Source: Phenylobacterium zucineum HLK1
GTDB taxonomy: Bacteria; Pseudomonadota; Alphaproteobacteria; Caulobacterales; Caulobacteraceae
Direction of reading: 5' to 3'
NCBI RefSeq assembly: GCF_000017265.1
Contig: NC_011144.1
Coordinates: 682,001 to 746,000, forward strand
DNA: 64,000 bases
Part shown: positions 25,877 to 34,259 of the stretch, piece after piece
How positions within the stretch are numbered: position 1 is the stretch's first letter
Layout: every line of letters begins with the position of its first letter
Made by a program: the position numbers and the translations under genes
Notes under the pieces: model-generated
The model's database searches: none
Seen by the model: only the letters and a program-made list of their open reading frames with translations
Told to the model about the DNA's origin: nothing

Positions 25877-27354
25877 CCGCCGTCCCGCGCCTGGCTTACG
25901 CCTTCGCCAAGACGCACGGCGTGCTGCTGCTCGACCTGGGCGAGACGGCCGTGGTGGGCCTGCGCGAAGGGGCCGATCCGCTCGCGCTGGTGGAGGCCCG
26001 GCGGGCCCTGCGCGCGCCGCTGCGGGTCGAGCCGATGGGGCGGGCCGAGTTCGAGCGGCGGCTCTCGGAAGCCTATGCGGGCGAAGGTCTGGCCGCGCCG
26101 GCCGACGACTTCGACCTGCCGGGCGGGCTGGACAGCCTGGCCGACGAGATCCCCGCCGCCGCCGACCTGCTGGACGCGCAGGACGATGCGCCCGTGATCC
26201 GGCTGATCAACGGCCTGATCGCCGAGGCGGTCCGCCAGGGCGCCTCGGACGTCCACATCGAGCCCTTCGAGGCCGCGCTGGTCGTGCGGCTGCGGGTGGA
26301 TGGCGTGCTGAAGGAGGTGCTGAGCCTCTCCCCCCGGATCGCGCCCCTGCTGGTCAGCCGGGTGAAGGTGATGGCCAGGCTCGACATCGCCGAGAAGCGA
26401 GTCCCGCAGGACGGCCGCATCTCGCTGGCGCTGGGGGGCCGCTCGCTGGACGTGCGGGTCTCGACCCTGCCGGCGCGGGCGGGCGAGCGGGTGGTGATGC
26501 GCATCCTCGACCAGGACCAGGCGCGGCTGGGCCTGGAGGACCTGGGCATGTCGCCGCGGGCGCTGGAGGTGTTCCGCGCCGCGCTCGCCGAGCCCAACGG
26601 CGTGATCCTGGTCACCGGCCCGACCGGCTCGGGCAAGACCACGACGCTCTATGCCGGCCTGACGCTGCTGAACGACGCCACCCGCAACATCCTCACCATC
26701 GAGGACCCGGTGGAGTACGCGATCCAGGGCCTCGGCCAGACGCAGGTGAACGCCAAGGTCGGCATGACCTTCGCCGCCGGCCTGCGGGCCATCCTGCGGC
26801 AGGACCCGGACGTGGTCATGGTGGGCGAGATCCGCGACGTGGAGACGGCCCAGATCGCGGTGCAGGCCAGCCTCACCGGCCACCTGGTGCTGTCCACCGT
26901 CCACACCAACGACGCCGCGGGGGCGATCACCCGCCTGCGGGACGTGGGGGTCGAGCCGTTCCTGCTGGCCTCCACCGTCCGCGCCATCGTCGCCCAGCGG
27001 CTGGTGCGCCGGCTCTGCCCCGACTGCCGCCGGCCGCATGCGGCCGACGCGGTGACCGCCCGGCGGGTCGGGGTGGCGCGCGGCCATGTGCTGTTCCGCC
27101 CCGGGGGCTGCCCGGCGTGCGGGAACACCGGCTACGTCGGCCGGGTCGGGATCTACGAGGCGTTGCGCGTGGACGAGCGCATCCGCCGGCTGATCGCCGA
27201 GGACGCGGGCGAGGACGCCATCGCGCGGGCCGCGTTCCCGGGCGGCGGCACGCTGCAGGCCGAGGCCCGGCGCTACGTGGCCGAGGGGATCACCTCGGTC
27301 GAGGAGGCGATCCGGGTCAGCCGCCAGGAAGGCGCCGAGCATGCCGGCGTTTGA
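25873..27354 (+). CDS. gspE: Type II secretion ATPase GspE
   Basis: A 493-residue cytoplasmic hexameric ATPase that powers pseudopilus assembly. The Walker A motif GPTGSGKTT is near residue 248, followed by the Asp box (ILTIEDPVEYAIQGLGQTQVN), Walker B (QDPDVVMVGEIRD) and the His box (STVHTNDAAGAITRL). A tetracysteine zinc motif (LCPDC then GCPAC) lies near residues 382-418. ATG overlaps the gspD stop by four bases. Confidence 0.97.
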   Translation: MTAVPRLAYAFAKTHGVLLLDLGETAVVGLREGADPLALVEARRALRAPLRVEPMGRAEFERRLSEAYAGEGLAAPADDFDLPGGLDSLADEIPAAADLLDAQDDAPVIRLINGLIAEAVRQGASDVHIEPFEAALVVRLRVDGVLKEVLSLSPRIAPLLVSRVKVMARLDIAEKRVPQDGRISLALGGRSLDVRVSTLPARAGERVVMRILDQDQARLGLEDLGMSPRALEVFRAALAEPNGVILVTGPTGSGKTTTLYAGLTLLNDATRNILTIEDPVEYAIQGLGQTQVNAKVGMTFAAGLRAILRQDPDVVMVGEIRDVETAQIAVQASLTGHLVLSTVHTNDAAGAITRLRDVGVEPFLLASTVRAIVAQRLVRRLCPDCRRPHAADAVTARRVGVARGHVLFRPGGCPACGNTGYVGRVGIYEALRVDERIRRLIAEDAGEDAIARAAFPGGGTLQAEARRYVAEGITSVEEAIRVSRQEGAEHAGV

Positions 27355-28549
27355 ATATGTCGCCCTCGACGGCGGCGGGCGCGCCCGCCGCGGCCTCGTC
27401 CAGGCGGCCAGCGAGCGCGCGGCCCGCGACCAGCTTCAGGGCCGCAGGCTCACGCCCCTGAAGCTGGCCCCGGCGGCGGAGCGGACGGGCCTGCGCCAGC
27501 GGCTGCTGCCCGACCGGGTGGGGCCGCGCCAGCTCGCCCTCGTCACCCGCCAGCTCGCCACCCTGATCGCGGTCGCCCCGCTGGAAGAGGCCCTGCGGAC
27601 CCTGGCCCTGCAGGCCGAGCGTCCGGGCGTCCGCCGCGTGCTGCTGGCCACCCACGCCGCCGTGCTGGAGGGCTATCGGCTGTCGGACGCGATGGCGCGC
27701 CAGGGCGAGGCGTTCCCCCGGCTCTACCGGGCGATGGTGGCGGCGGGCGAGAGCTCGGGCGCGCTGCCCGAGATCCTGGAGCGGCTGGCCGACCTGCTGG
27801 AGCGGGACGAGGCCGCGCGCAGCCGGCTGCTGGTCGCGCTGATCTATCCCATGGCGCTGGCCGCCACGGCGCTCGCGGTGATCGCCGCGCTGATCGCGTT
27901 CGTGGTGCCGAAGGTGGTCGAGCAGTTCGACAGCATGGGCCAGCGGCTGCCCTGGCTGACCCGGGCGATCATCGGCCTGTCGGACGCGGTGCGAGACTGG
28001 GGCTGGCTGATCCTGGTGCTGGCCGTGCTGGCGGCCGCCGGCGCCGTCCAGGCGCTGCGCCGGCCGGACCTGCGGCTGAGGTTCGACGCCGCGCTCCTGA
28101 AGGCGCCCCTCCTGGGGCGGCTGATCCGGGACCTGCACGCCGCCCGGCTCGCCCGCACGCTGTCGACCATGATCGCCAGCGGCGTGCCGGTGCTGGAGGG
28201 CCTGCTGCTGACCGCCCCCACCGTGCACAACCGCGCCCAGCGGGCGGCGGTGGCCGAGATGGCCACCGTCGTGCGCGAGGGCGGCAGCCTGTCGGGCGCC
28301 ATGCGCAGGGCCGGGCTGTTCCCGCCGATCCTCGTCTACATGGCCGCCAGCGGCGAGAACGCCGGCCGGGTGGACGTCATGCTGGGCCGCGCCGCCGAGT
28401 ACCTGGAGCGCGAGTTCAACGCCGTGGTCGCCGTGGCGCTGAGCCTGCTCGAGCCGGCCATCATCATCGTCATGGGCCTGATCGTGACCGTGATCGTGCT
28501 CTCGATCCTCCTGCCCATCCTGCAGATCAACACCCTCGCCTACCGCTGA
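27341..28549 (+). CDS. gspF: Type II secretion inner-membrane platform protein GspF
   Basis: A 402-residue polytopic protein with two T2SSF domains (about 65-190 and 270-395), each with a cytoplasmic helical bundle, and three predicted membrane segments (near 168-190, 215-240 and 365-390). It starts MPAFEYVALDGGGRARRGLV, the classic GspF/PilC opening. It anchors GspE and couples ATP hydrolysis to pseudopilin addition. It overlaps the 3' end of gspE by 14 bases. Confidence 0.96.
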   Translation: MPAFEYVALDGGGRARRGLVQAASERAARDQLQGRRLTPLKLAPAAERTGLRQRLLPDRVGPRQLALVTRQLATLIAVAPLEEALRTLALQAERPGVRRVLLATHAAVLEGYRLSDAMARQGEAFPRLYRAMVAAGESSGALPEILERLADLLERDEAARSRLLVALIYPMALAATALAVIAALIAFVVPKVVEQFDSMGQRLPWLTRAIIGLSDAVRDWGWLILVLAVLAAAGAVQALRRPDLRLRFDAALLKAPLLGRLIRDLHAARLARTLSTMIASGVPVLEGLLLTAPTVHNRAQRAAVAEMATVVREGGSLSGAMRRAGLFPPILVYMAASGENAGRVDVMLGRAAEYLEREFNAVVAVALSLLEPAIIIVMGLIVTVIVLSILLPILQINTLAYR

Positions 28550-28560
28550 AGAGACCCGCG

Positions 28561-29025
28561 ATGACCGACTCCGTCCAGGACCAGACCCGCCCGCGCCCGC
28601 GCCGCCGCCGCGCCGAGGCCGGCTTCACCCTCGTCGAGGTGATGGTGGTGATCGTCATCATCGGCCTGCTGGCCACGGTGGTGATGATCAACGTCCTGCC
28701 CAGCCAGGACCGGGCCATGAAGGAGAAGGCCCGCGCCGACGTGGCCGTGCTGGAGCAGGCGGTGGAGACCTTCCGGCTGGAGAACCTCTCGTTCCCGACG
28801 AGCGAGCAGGGCCTGCAGGCGCTGGTCAGCCCGCCGCCGGGCCTGTCGCGTCCGGACCGCTACCGCGACGGCGGCTACGTGCGCCGCCTGCCGCAGGACC
28901 CCTGGGGCAACCCCTACCAGTACCGCTATCCCGGCGAGCACGGACGCTTCGACGTCTGGTCGTTCGGGGCCGACGGCCGACAGGGCGGCGAGGGCGATGA
29001 CGCCGACATCGGCAACTGGAGCTAG
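28561..29025 (+). CDS. gspG: Major pseudopilin GspG
   Basis: A 154-residue prepilin. A basic leader of about 20 residues ends at the prepilin-peptidase site G-F with glutamate at +5 (AGFTLVEVMVVIVIIG). The hydrophobic helix follows, then the GspG body with the calcium-loop region near DPWGNPYQYRYPGEHG and the closing FGADGRQGGEGDDADIGNW. It forms the shaft of the pseudopilus after processing by the peptidase at 33630. Confidence 0.97.
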   Translation: MTDSVQDQTRPRPRRRRAEAGFTLVEVMVVIVIIGLLATVVMINVLPSQDRAMKEKARADVAVLEQAVETFRLENLSFPTSEQGLQALVSPPPGLSRPDRYRDGGYVRRLPQDPWGNPYQYRYPGEHGRFDVWSFGADGRQGGEGDDADIGNWS

Positions 29026-29491
29026 GCGGCCAGGCCACCTCCGGGCCGAGCGCGGCTTCTCGCTGGTCGAGATGATGGTCGCGCTGGCGGTCCTGGGGCT
29101 GCTCACGGGGGCGATCCTGATGACCCTGCCCGATCCCGGCCCCCGCCTGTCCGACGAGGCCGAGCGCCTGGCCGCGCGGCTGGAGCACGCCCGCGAGGAG
29201 GCGCTGGCGACCAACCGTCCGGTGGAGGTGGCGATCGCGCCCGACGGCTACCGCTTCCGGGTGCTGCGCAAGGGCGCCTGGACGGCGCTGGACGAGGGGC
29301 CGTTCGCGCCCCGGGCATGGCCCGAAGGGCTGACCGTCAGCGTGGCGGCGGCGGATGGCCGCGAGGCTGTCCGCTTCGACGTCACCGGCGCGGCCGGGCC
29401 CACCGAGATCCGACTGTCGAACGGGACGCGCAGCGTGCGCGTCGTGGTGGACGCTGCGGGCGAGAGCCAGATCCATGCCGGCGCGCGCTGA
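28997..29491 (+). CDS. gspH: Minor pseudopilin GspH
   Basis: A 164-residue prepilin with leader ending at RG-FSLVEMMVAL, glutamate at +5, a hydrophobic helix and a beta-rich C-terminal domain. The ATG lies 29 bases inside the end of gspG, so the first residues encode the basic leader in another frame. GspH sits near the pseudopilus tip with I, J and K. Confidence 0.9.
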   Translation: MTPTSATGARRPGHLRAERGFSLVEMMVALAVLGLLTGAILMTLPDPGPRLSDEAERLAARLEHAREEALATNRPVEVAIAPDGYRFRVLRKGAWTALDEGPFAPRAWPEGLTVSVAAADGREAVRFDVTGAAGPTEIRLSNGTRSVRVVVDAAGESQIHAGAR

Positions 29492-29837
29492 ACAGGGCTT
29501 CACCCTGCTGGAGATGCTGGTCGCCATGGCGGTGCTGAGCCTCGGCGCGCTCGCCCTGCTGAACCTCGCCGGGGAGAACACGCGGACGGCGGGGGCGCTG
29601 GAGCAGCGCTTCTTCGCCTCTGTGGTGGCCGAGAACCGGGCCGTCGAGGCCCTGACGGCGCCCGCCCCGCCGGCGCTGGGCGAGGAGCGCGGGGCCGACC
29701 GGGCGGGACGCGAGACCTGGCGCTGGACACGGCGGGTGAGCGCGGCGGGGGAGGGGATGCTGCGGGTGGACGTCCGCGTCGCAGGTCCCGGCGACCGCAC
29801 GGCGGGCGAGGTCACCGCCTTCCGGGGGCCGCCATGA
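29475..29837 (+). CDS. gspI: Minor pseudopilin GspI
   Basis: A 120-residue prepilin beginning MPARAEQG-FTLLEMLVAMAVLSLGALALLNLA, with a short leader and glutamate at +5. The C-terminal domain carries the WRWTRRV strand usual for GspI. It starts 17 bases inside gspH and initiates the tip complex with GspJ and GspK. Confidence 0.92.
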   Translation: MPARAEQGFTLLEMLVAMAVLSLGALALLNLAGENTRTAGALEQRFFASVVAENRAVEALTAPAPPALGEERGADRAGRETWRWTRRVSAAGEGMLRVDVRVAGPGDRTAGEVTAFRGPP

Positions 29838-30421
29838 AGGGCTTCACCCTTGTCGAGATGATGGTCGCGCTGCTGATCTTCGGCCTGGTCGCGGCGGCGG
29901 GCGTCGCGATCATGCGTTTCAGCGTCGACAACCAGCAGGTCGTCCGCGCCCACACGCACCGGCTGGCCGAGCTGCAGCGCGCGCGGGCGATGCTGAAGGC
30001 CGACCTCGCCCAGGCGGCGCAGCGGCCGGTGCGCGATGCGGCCGGCCGGCCGGCCCTGCGCAGCTTCTCGGGCGGCGAGCAGCGGACGGGCGGGCCCCTC
30101 CTGGCGCTGGTCCGGCGCGGCTGGGACAATCCCGACGCCGATCCGCGCGCCTCGCTGCAGACGGTCGAGTACCGGCTGAACGGCGGCCGGCTGGAACGCC
30201 GCGCGCGGCCGGCCCTGGACGGCGCCGAGCTCGGCCCGCCGCAGGTCCTGCTGAGCGGGGTGCGGGACGCCCGGGTGGCGTTCCTCGTCCGCGGACAGTG
30301 GATCGAGGCCCTGCCGAACGGGCCGCGCCAGCCGCTGCCCCAGGCGGTGCGCCTGGACCTGACGCTGGAGGACTACGGCGAGCTCTCGCAGCTCTTCCTG
30401 GTGACGGGAGAGCCGGCATGA
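29834..30421 (+). CDS. gspJ: Minor pseudopilin GspJ
   Basis: A 195-residue prepilin starting MKG-FTLVEMMVALLIFGLVAAAG, with a very short leader. The body contains RAMLKADLAQAAQRPVRD and FSGGEQRTGGPLLALVRRGWDNP, both typical of GspJ. ATGA overlap with gspI. Confidence 0.95.
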   Translation: MKGFTLVEMMVALLIFGLVAAAGVAIMRFSVDNQQVVRAHTHRLAELQRARAMLKADLAQAAQRPVRDAAGRPALRSFSGGEQRTGGPLLALVRRGWDNPDADPRASLQTVEYRLNGGRLERRARPALDGAELGPPQVLLSGVRDARVAFLVRGQWIEALPNGPRQPLPQAVRLDLTLEDYGELSQLFLVTGEPA

Positions 30422-31368
30422 GGCGGCGGAGTGAGGAGCGGGGCGTGGCGCTGCTGTCGGTGCTGCTGCTGGTGGCGGTGATGTCGGTGATGGCGGTGAC
30501 GGTGCTGGACGAGATCCGCTTCGGCGTACGCCGTGCGGCCAACGCCGAGGCGGTCGGGCAGGCGCGCTGGTACGCCCTGGGGGCCGAGGCCCTGGCGCGC
30601 TCGCGCATCGGCGCCCTCGTCCGCTCGGACGCGGTCCTGACGGGCTGGAGCGGGCGGGCCGTCAGCTACCCGGTCGAGGGCGGGCTGATCCAGGCGCGCC
30701 TGACCGACGCCGGCAACTGCCTCAACCTCAACAGCCTGGTGCAGGGGCCGCCCGAAGGGCTGCGCCGCAGCGACGCGGGCGTCGAGCAGTTCCTGGCCCT
30801 GGCGCAGGCGCTGGGCCTCGCCCCCCGCGAGGCCGAAATGCTGGCCGCGGCCCTGGTGGACTGGATGGACGCCGATCCCCTGCGCGAGAGCGGCGGCGCC
30901 GAGGACGAGGCCTATGACGGCTACCGCACGGGCGGAACGCTGCTGGCCGAGCCCAGCGAGCTGCGGGCGATCCAGGGCTTCACGCCGCAGGTCTACGCTC
31001 GCCTGCGGCCCTACGTCTGCGCGCTGCCGACGGCGGACCCCGCTGCGATCAACATCAACACCCTGACCGAGGACCAGGCGCCCCTGCTGGCCATGCTGGC
31101 GCGCGAGCCGCTGTCGGCGGCGGCGGCGCGGCGGGTGATCGCGGCCCGGCCCGCGACGGGCTGGGCCGAGGTGGCCGACTTCGCCGCGCTGCCGGCGGTG
31201 CAGGCGGCGGACATCGATACCGGGCGACTGAGCGTGCGTCCGCGCTACTTCGGCCTGCAGACCGAGGTGACGTTCGGCGAGGCCGAGGCCTTCGCCAGCG
31301 CGCTCATGGAAACGGATTCCGCCGGCCGGGTGCGGCTCGCGGCGCGGCGATGGGGACCCGAGGAATGA
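30418..31368 (+). CDS. gspK: Minor pseudopilin GspK
   Basis: A 316-residue pseudopilin, larger than the others, with leader RRRSEERG and hydrophobic helix VALLSVLLLVAVMSV. It lacks glutamate at +5, as is normal for GspK. The globular part has GNCLNLNSLV, VDWMDADPLRESGGAEDEAY (calcium-binding type) and ININTLTEDQAPLLA. It caps the pseudopilus. ATGA overlap with gspJ. Confidence 0.95.
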   Translation: MRRRSEERGVALLSVLLLVAVMSVMAVTVLDEIRFGVRRAANAEAVGQARWYALGAEALARSRIGALVRSDAVLTGWSGRAVSYPVEGGLIQARLTDAGNCLNLNSLVQGPPEGLRRSDAGVEQFLALAQALGLAPREAEMLAAALVDWMDADPLRESGGAEDEAYDGYRTGGTLLAEPSELRAIQGFTPQVYARLRPYVCALPTADPAAININTLTEDQAPLLAMLAREPLSAAAARRVIAARPATGWAEVADFAALPAVQAADIDTGRLSVRPRYFGLQTEVTFGEAEAFASALMETDSAGRVRLAARRWGPEE

Positions 31369-32480
31369 GACGCACACGCCTGGTCTTCGCGCCGAGTGAT
31401 CCGCAGGCGCCGCCCGCCTATCTGCTGCTGGACGCGTTCGGCGAGGTGGTCGGCCGCGGCGAGCAGCCGCTGCGGGCCGAGGCCCCGGCCGCACCGACCA
31501 CGGTCGTGCTGGTGGTCCCGGGCGTGGAGGCGACCGCCCGCTGGCTGCGCCTGCCGGCCCGCGGCGAGGCCCAGGCCCGCGCCGCCGCGGCCCTGCTGCT
31601 GGAGGGCGAGCAGGCGTTGGAGGACGAGCCCGTCCACCTGGCGCTCGGGCCGCTCGAGGCGGACGGCTGCCGGCTGGCGGTCACCGTCGCCCGCTCACGG
31701 ATGCAGGGGTGGCTGGACCTCGCTCGCCTGCACGGGATCTCGCCCGACGTGGTCGCGCCGGACTGCCTGCTCCTTCCCGAGCCCGAGGGCGAGCGGCCGG
31801 TGGCGGCGCGGATCGGCGGGGCGCTGGCGGTGCGCGGGCGGCGGCTGGCCTTCGCCTGCGATCCCGACCTCGCGCCGGTCCTGCTGCAGGACCGCGATCC
31901 CGAGCTGGCCTCGGACGCCGAGGCGGTCGAGCGGCTGCTGGCGCAGGGCGCCGGCCGGCCGGCGATCAACCTGCTGCAGGGCGAGTTCGCTCCCGCCGAC
32001 GGGCGGCGGATCGCCCCGCGCGACCTGCGCCGGGCGGGCGTGCTCGCCGCGCTGCTGCTGGCGAGCCCCATGGCGCTGGAGGGCGCCGAGGCGCTGCGGC
32101 TGTCGTTCGCCGCCGACAGGGCCGAGGCCGCCGCGCGGCAGGACGCCGCCGCGGTCCTGCCGAAGGGGACCGTGGTGCGCGATCCGGCGGCCCAGGTCGC
32201 CGCCCGGCTGGAGCGCCTGGAGCTGGCGGCCGGCGGCGGGCCCGCCGGTCTCGCGGCCCGGCTGTTCGCGGCGCTGTCCGGGATCGAGGGCGCCCAGGTG
32301 GAAAGCCTGATCGTCTCGCCCGACGGCGCCCTGCGCGCCTCCATCACCCACGCCAACTACTCAGACATGGAGCTGCTGGGCGGGGCGCTGCGCGGGGACG
32401 GGATCGCCTTCAAGGAGGAGGGGACCCGCGACGAGGCCGGAGGGATCGTGAGCGAAGTGATGCTGGGGGTGCGCCGATGA
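31365..32480 (+). CDS. gspL: Type II secretion protein GspL
   Basis: A 371-residue inner-membrane protein. The N-terminal cytoplasmic actin-like domain (residues 1-215, with VVLVVPGVEATARWLRLPA and PDVVAPDCLLLPEPEG) binds GspE. A hydrophobic stretch near 222-240 is the membrane segment, and a small periplasmic ferredoxin-like domain follows. The ATG at 31365 is chosen because it overlaps the gspK stop (ATGA); a start five codons earlier is possible. Confidence 0.88.
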   Translation: MRRTRLVFAPSDPQAPPAYLLLDAFGEVVGRGEQPLRAEAPAAPTTVVLVVPGVEATARWLRLPARGEAQARAAAALLLEGEQALEDEPVHLALGPLEADGCRLAVTVARSRMQGWLDLARLHGISPDVVAPDCLLLPEPEGERPVAARIGGALAVRGRRLAFACDPDLAPVLLQDRDPELASDAEAVERLLAQGAGRPAINLLQGEFAPADGRRIAPRDLRRAGVLAALLLASPMALEGAEALRLSFAADRAEAAARQDAAAVLPKGTVVRDPAAQVAARLERLELAAGGGPAGLAARLFAALSGIEGAQVESLIVSPDGALRASITHANYSDMELLGGALRGDGIAFKEEGTRDEAGGIVSEVMLGVRR

Positions 32481-32965
32481 TCGCTTCACCGGTGATCGCC
32501 TGGTGGGAGGCGCGCACGCGCCGCGAGCAGGTCCTGCTGGCCGTCCTGGCGGCGGGGCTGGGGCTCTTCATCCTGTGGTTCGGCGTCCACCGGCCGCTCG
32601 CCCAGGCGCGGGCGGACGCCGCGCTGCGCTACGACCGGGCGCTGCGGGACGAGGCCGTAGTGCGCGCGGCCGCCCTCGGCATCCGGGCGCTGGAGCGCGG
32701 GGCGCCGGCCCCCAAGGCGGCGGCCTCGCCGGCCGAGGCGGTGAGCGCGTCGGCCGCCGCCGCGGGCCTCACCTTGGGCCGGGTCGAGCCCGACCCCGGC
32801 GGCGGGGTGCGGGTGGCGGTCGGCGGCGTCTCGCCTGGGCAGCTCTTCCCATGGCTCGCGGCCCTTCAGCAGGACTACGGCGTGACGCCGGCGCACCTTG
32901 CGGTCGTCAAGGACGCGCAGGGGACGCTGTCGGCGGACGCCACCTTCGGCGGGACCGGACGCTGA
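32477..32965 (+). CDS. gspM: Type II secretion protein GspM
   Basis: A 162-residue bitopic protein with one transmembrane helix at about 19-37 (VLLAVLAAGLGLFILWFG) after a basic WWEARTRREQ segment, and a periplasmic ferredoxin-like domain that pairs with GspL. Length and place after gspL are standard. ATGA overlap with gspL. Confidence 0.9.
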   Translation: MIASPVIAWWEARTRREQVLLAVLAAGLGLFILWFGVHRPLAQARADAALRYDRALRDEAVVRAAALGIRALERGAPAPKAAASPAEAVSASAAAAGLTLGRVEPDPGGGVRVAVGGVSPGQLFPWLAALQQDYGVTPAHLAVVKDAQGTLSADATFGGTGR

Positions 32966-33633
32966 TGGGTCGGATCCTCACGGCCGGGGCCCTGGTCTTT
33001 CTGGCGGCCCTCGTCCTGCTGGCGCCGCTGAGGGTGGCGCTGGGCTGGATGGACCTGGACAGCCTGTCGGCCCGACGCGCGGAGGGGACCATCTGGTCCG
33101 GCCGGCTGACGGCGGCGAGCTGGAGAGGGCTCGGACTTGGCGATCCGCAGGTCGGCCTCGATCCGCTGCGCGGCGGCGTTCGGGTGCGGGCGGACGGGGA
33201 GGTGCGCGGAACCGCCGTGCTGCGGCCGGGCGGCCTGGCCGACGCCGACGCCGTGCTGCCCCTGGCGCGGATCGCGCCGGGCCTGCCGCTGCGAGGCGAG
33301 CTGGCCCTGGCGGACGCCGATGTCCGGATGGACGCGGGGCGGTGCGGGTCGGCCCGCGGGCGGGTCGAGGTGCGGGGCGCCCGGTTCGGCCCCGCGGCCG
33401 TAACCCTGGCCGGGCCGCTGGCGTGCCGGGAGGGGCGGCTGGTCGCGCCGCTCGCGGGCGAGGCGGCGGGCGTGGTCGTCGAGGTGACGCTGAGCCTCGA
33501 CGGGGCGGGCCGCTATGAGGCGGTCACGCGGCTGCGGGCGACCGATCCGGCCGTGCTGGCGGCGGCGGGCGCGGCGGGGTTCGAGCGGGGGCTGGACGGC
33601 TTCGCCCGCACCGACCGCGGCGTCCTGCGCTAG
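32965..33633 (+). CDS. gspN: Type II secretion protein GspN
   Basis: A 222-residue protein with an N-terminal signal anchor (MGRILTAGALVFLAALVLLAPL) and a periplasmic beta-rich body (SARRAEGTIWSGRLTAASW... as in GspN). GspN is present only in some T2SS and its task is unclear. The ATG overlaps the gspM stop by one base (TGATG). Its TAG shares a CTAG palindrome with the stop of the convergent prepilin peptidase. Confidence 0.85.
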   Translation: MGRILTAGALVFLAALVLLAPLRVALGWMDLDSLSARRAEGTIWSGRLTAASWRGLGLGDPQVGLDPLRGGVRVRADGEVRGTAVLRPGGLADADAVLPLARIAPGLPLRGELALADADVRMDAGRCGSARGRVEVRGARFGPAAVTLAGPLACREGRLVAPLAGEAAGVVVEVTLSLDGAGRYEAVTRLRATDPAVLAAAGAAGFERGLDGFARTDRGVLR

Positions 33634-34259
33634 ATCCGGCCGATCGGTCCGTAGAGCCAGGCGAGCCAGACGCCGAGCGCGAGGGCGACGCCGAACGGCA
33701 GCTCGCGGGTGCGGGCCACGGGCCGTCCCGCAAAGGCGAGGACGGCGACGGCGGAGAGGCCCGCCAGCGCCGCCCAGACGAGGATGGTGGGCAGGGCCGC
33801 CCAGCCGGCCCAGGCGCCCCCGCCGGCCAGCAGCACGGCGTCGCCGCCGCCCAGCCCCTCCCGGCCGCGGAGCCGGCGGTAGGCGGCCGCGAGGCCCGCG
33901 AGCGCGATCCACCCGAGCCCGGCGCCGGCCGCGCGCGCGGCAAGCTCGTCCGGGCCCAGCGCCGCCGCCGCCAGCAGCCCGGTGGCGATCAGCGAGAGGG
34001 TGGCCGGCAGGGGCAGCCACAGGTGCTCGGCGTCGAGAACGGCGAGCAGCAGGAGCTGCCAGGCCAGCAGGGCGCCCAGGACGCCCGCAGCGCCCGGGTG
34101 GGCCGCCTGCGCCCAGACGGCGAGCGCCGGGGCGGCGAGCGCGAAGGCCGCCAGACGCCGCGGCGTCGGCGCCTCATCGCCCGCGCGGGCCGAGAGCCGG
34201 GCCAGGAGGAGGCCGACGGGGATCCCCAGCGCGACGGCCGCGAGGCCCAGCAGGTTCAC
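33630..34259 (-). CDS. gspO: Prepilin peptidase (A24 family), short form
   Basis: A 209-residue polytopic aspartic protease that would cleave the GspG-K leaders. The two catalytic aspartates are D76 (AVLDAEHLWLP) and D140 in the GLGGGD motif. The N-terminal cytoplasmic methyltransferase domain with its zinc cysteines is absent, so this is a CpaA/TadV-like short peptidase. It faces the T2SS operon tail to tail. Its ATG overlaps the stop of the recombinase-like gene by four bases, so those two are translationally coupled. Confidence 0.87.
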   Translation of the reverse strand: MNLLGLAAVALGIPVGLLLARLSARAGDEAPTPRRLAAFALAAPALAVWAQAAHPGAAGVLGALLAWQLLLLAVLDAEHLWLPLPATLSLIATGLLAAAALGPDELAARAAGAGLGWIALAGLAAAYRRLRGREGLGGGDAVLLAGGGAWAGWAALPTILVWAALAGLSAVAVLAFAGRPVARTRELPFGVALALGVWLAWLYGPIGRI

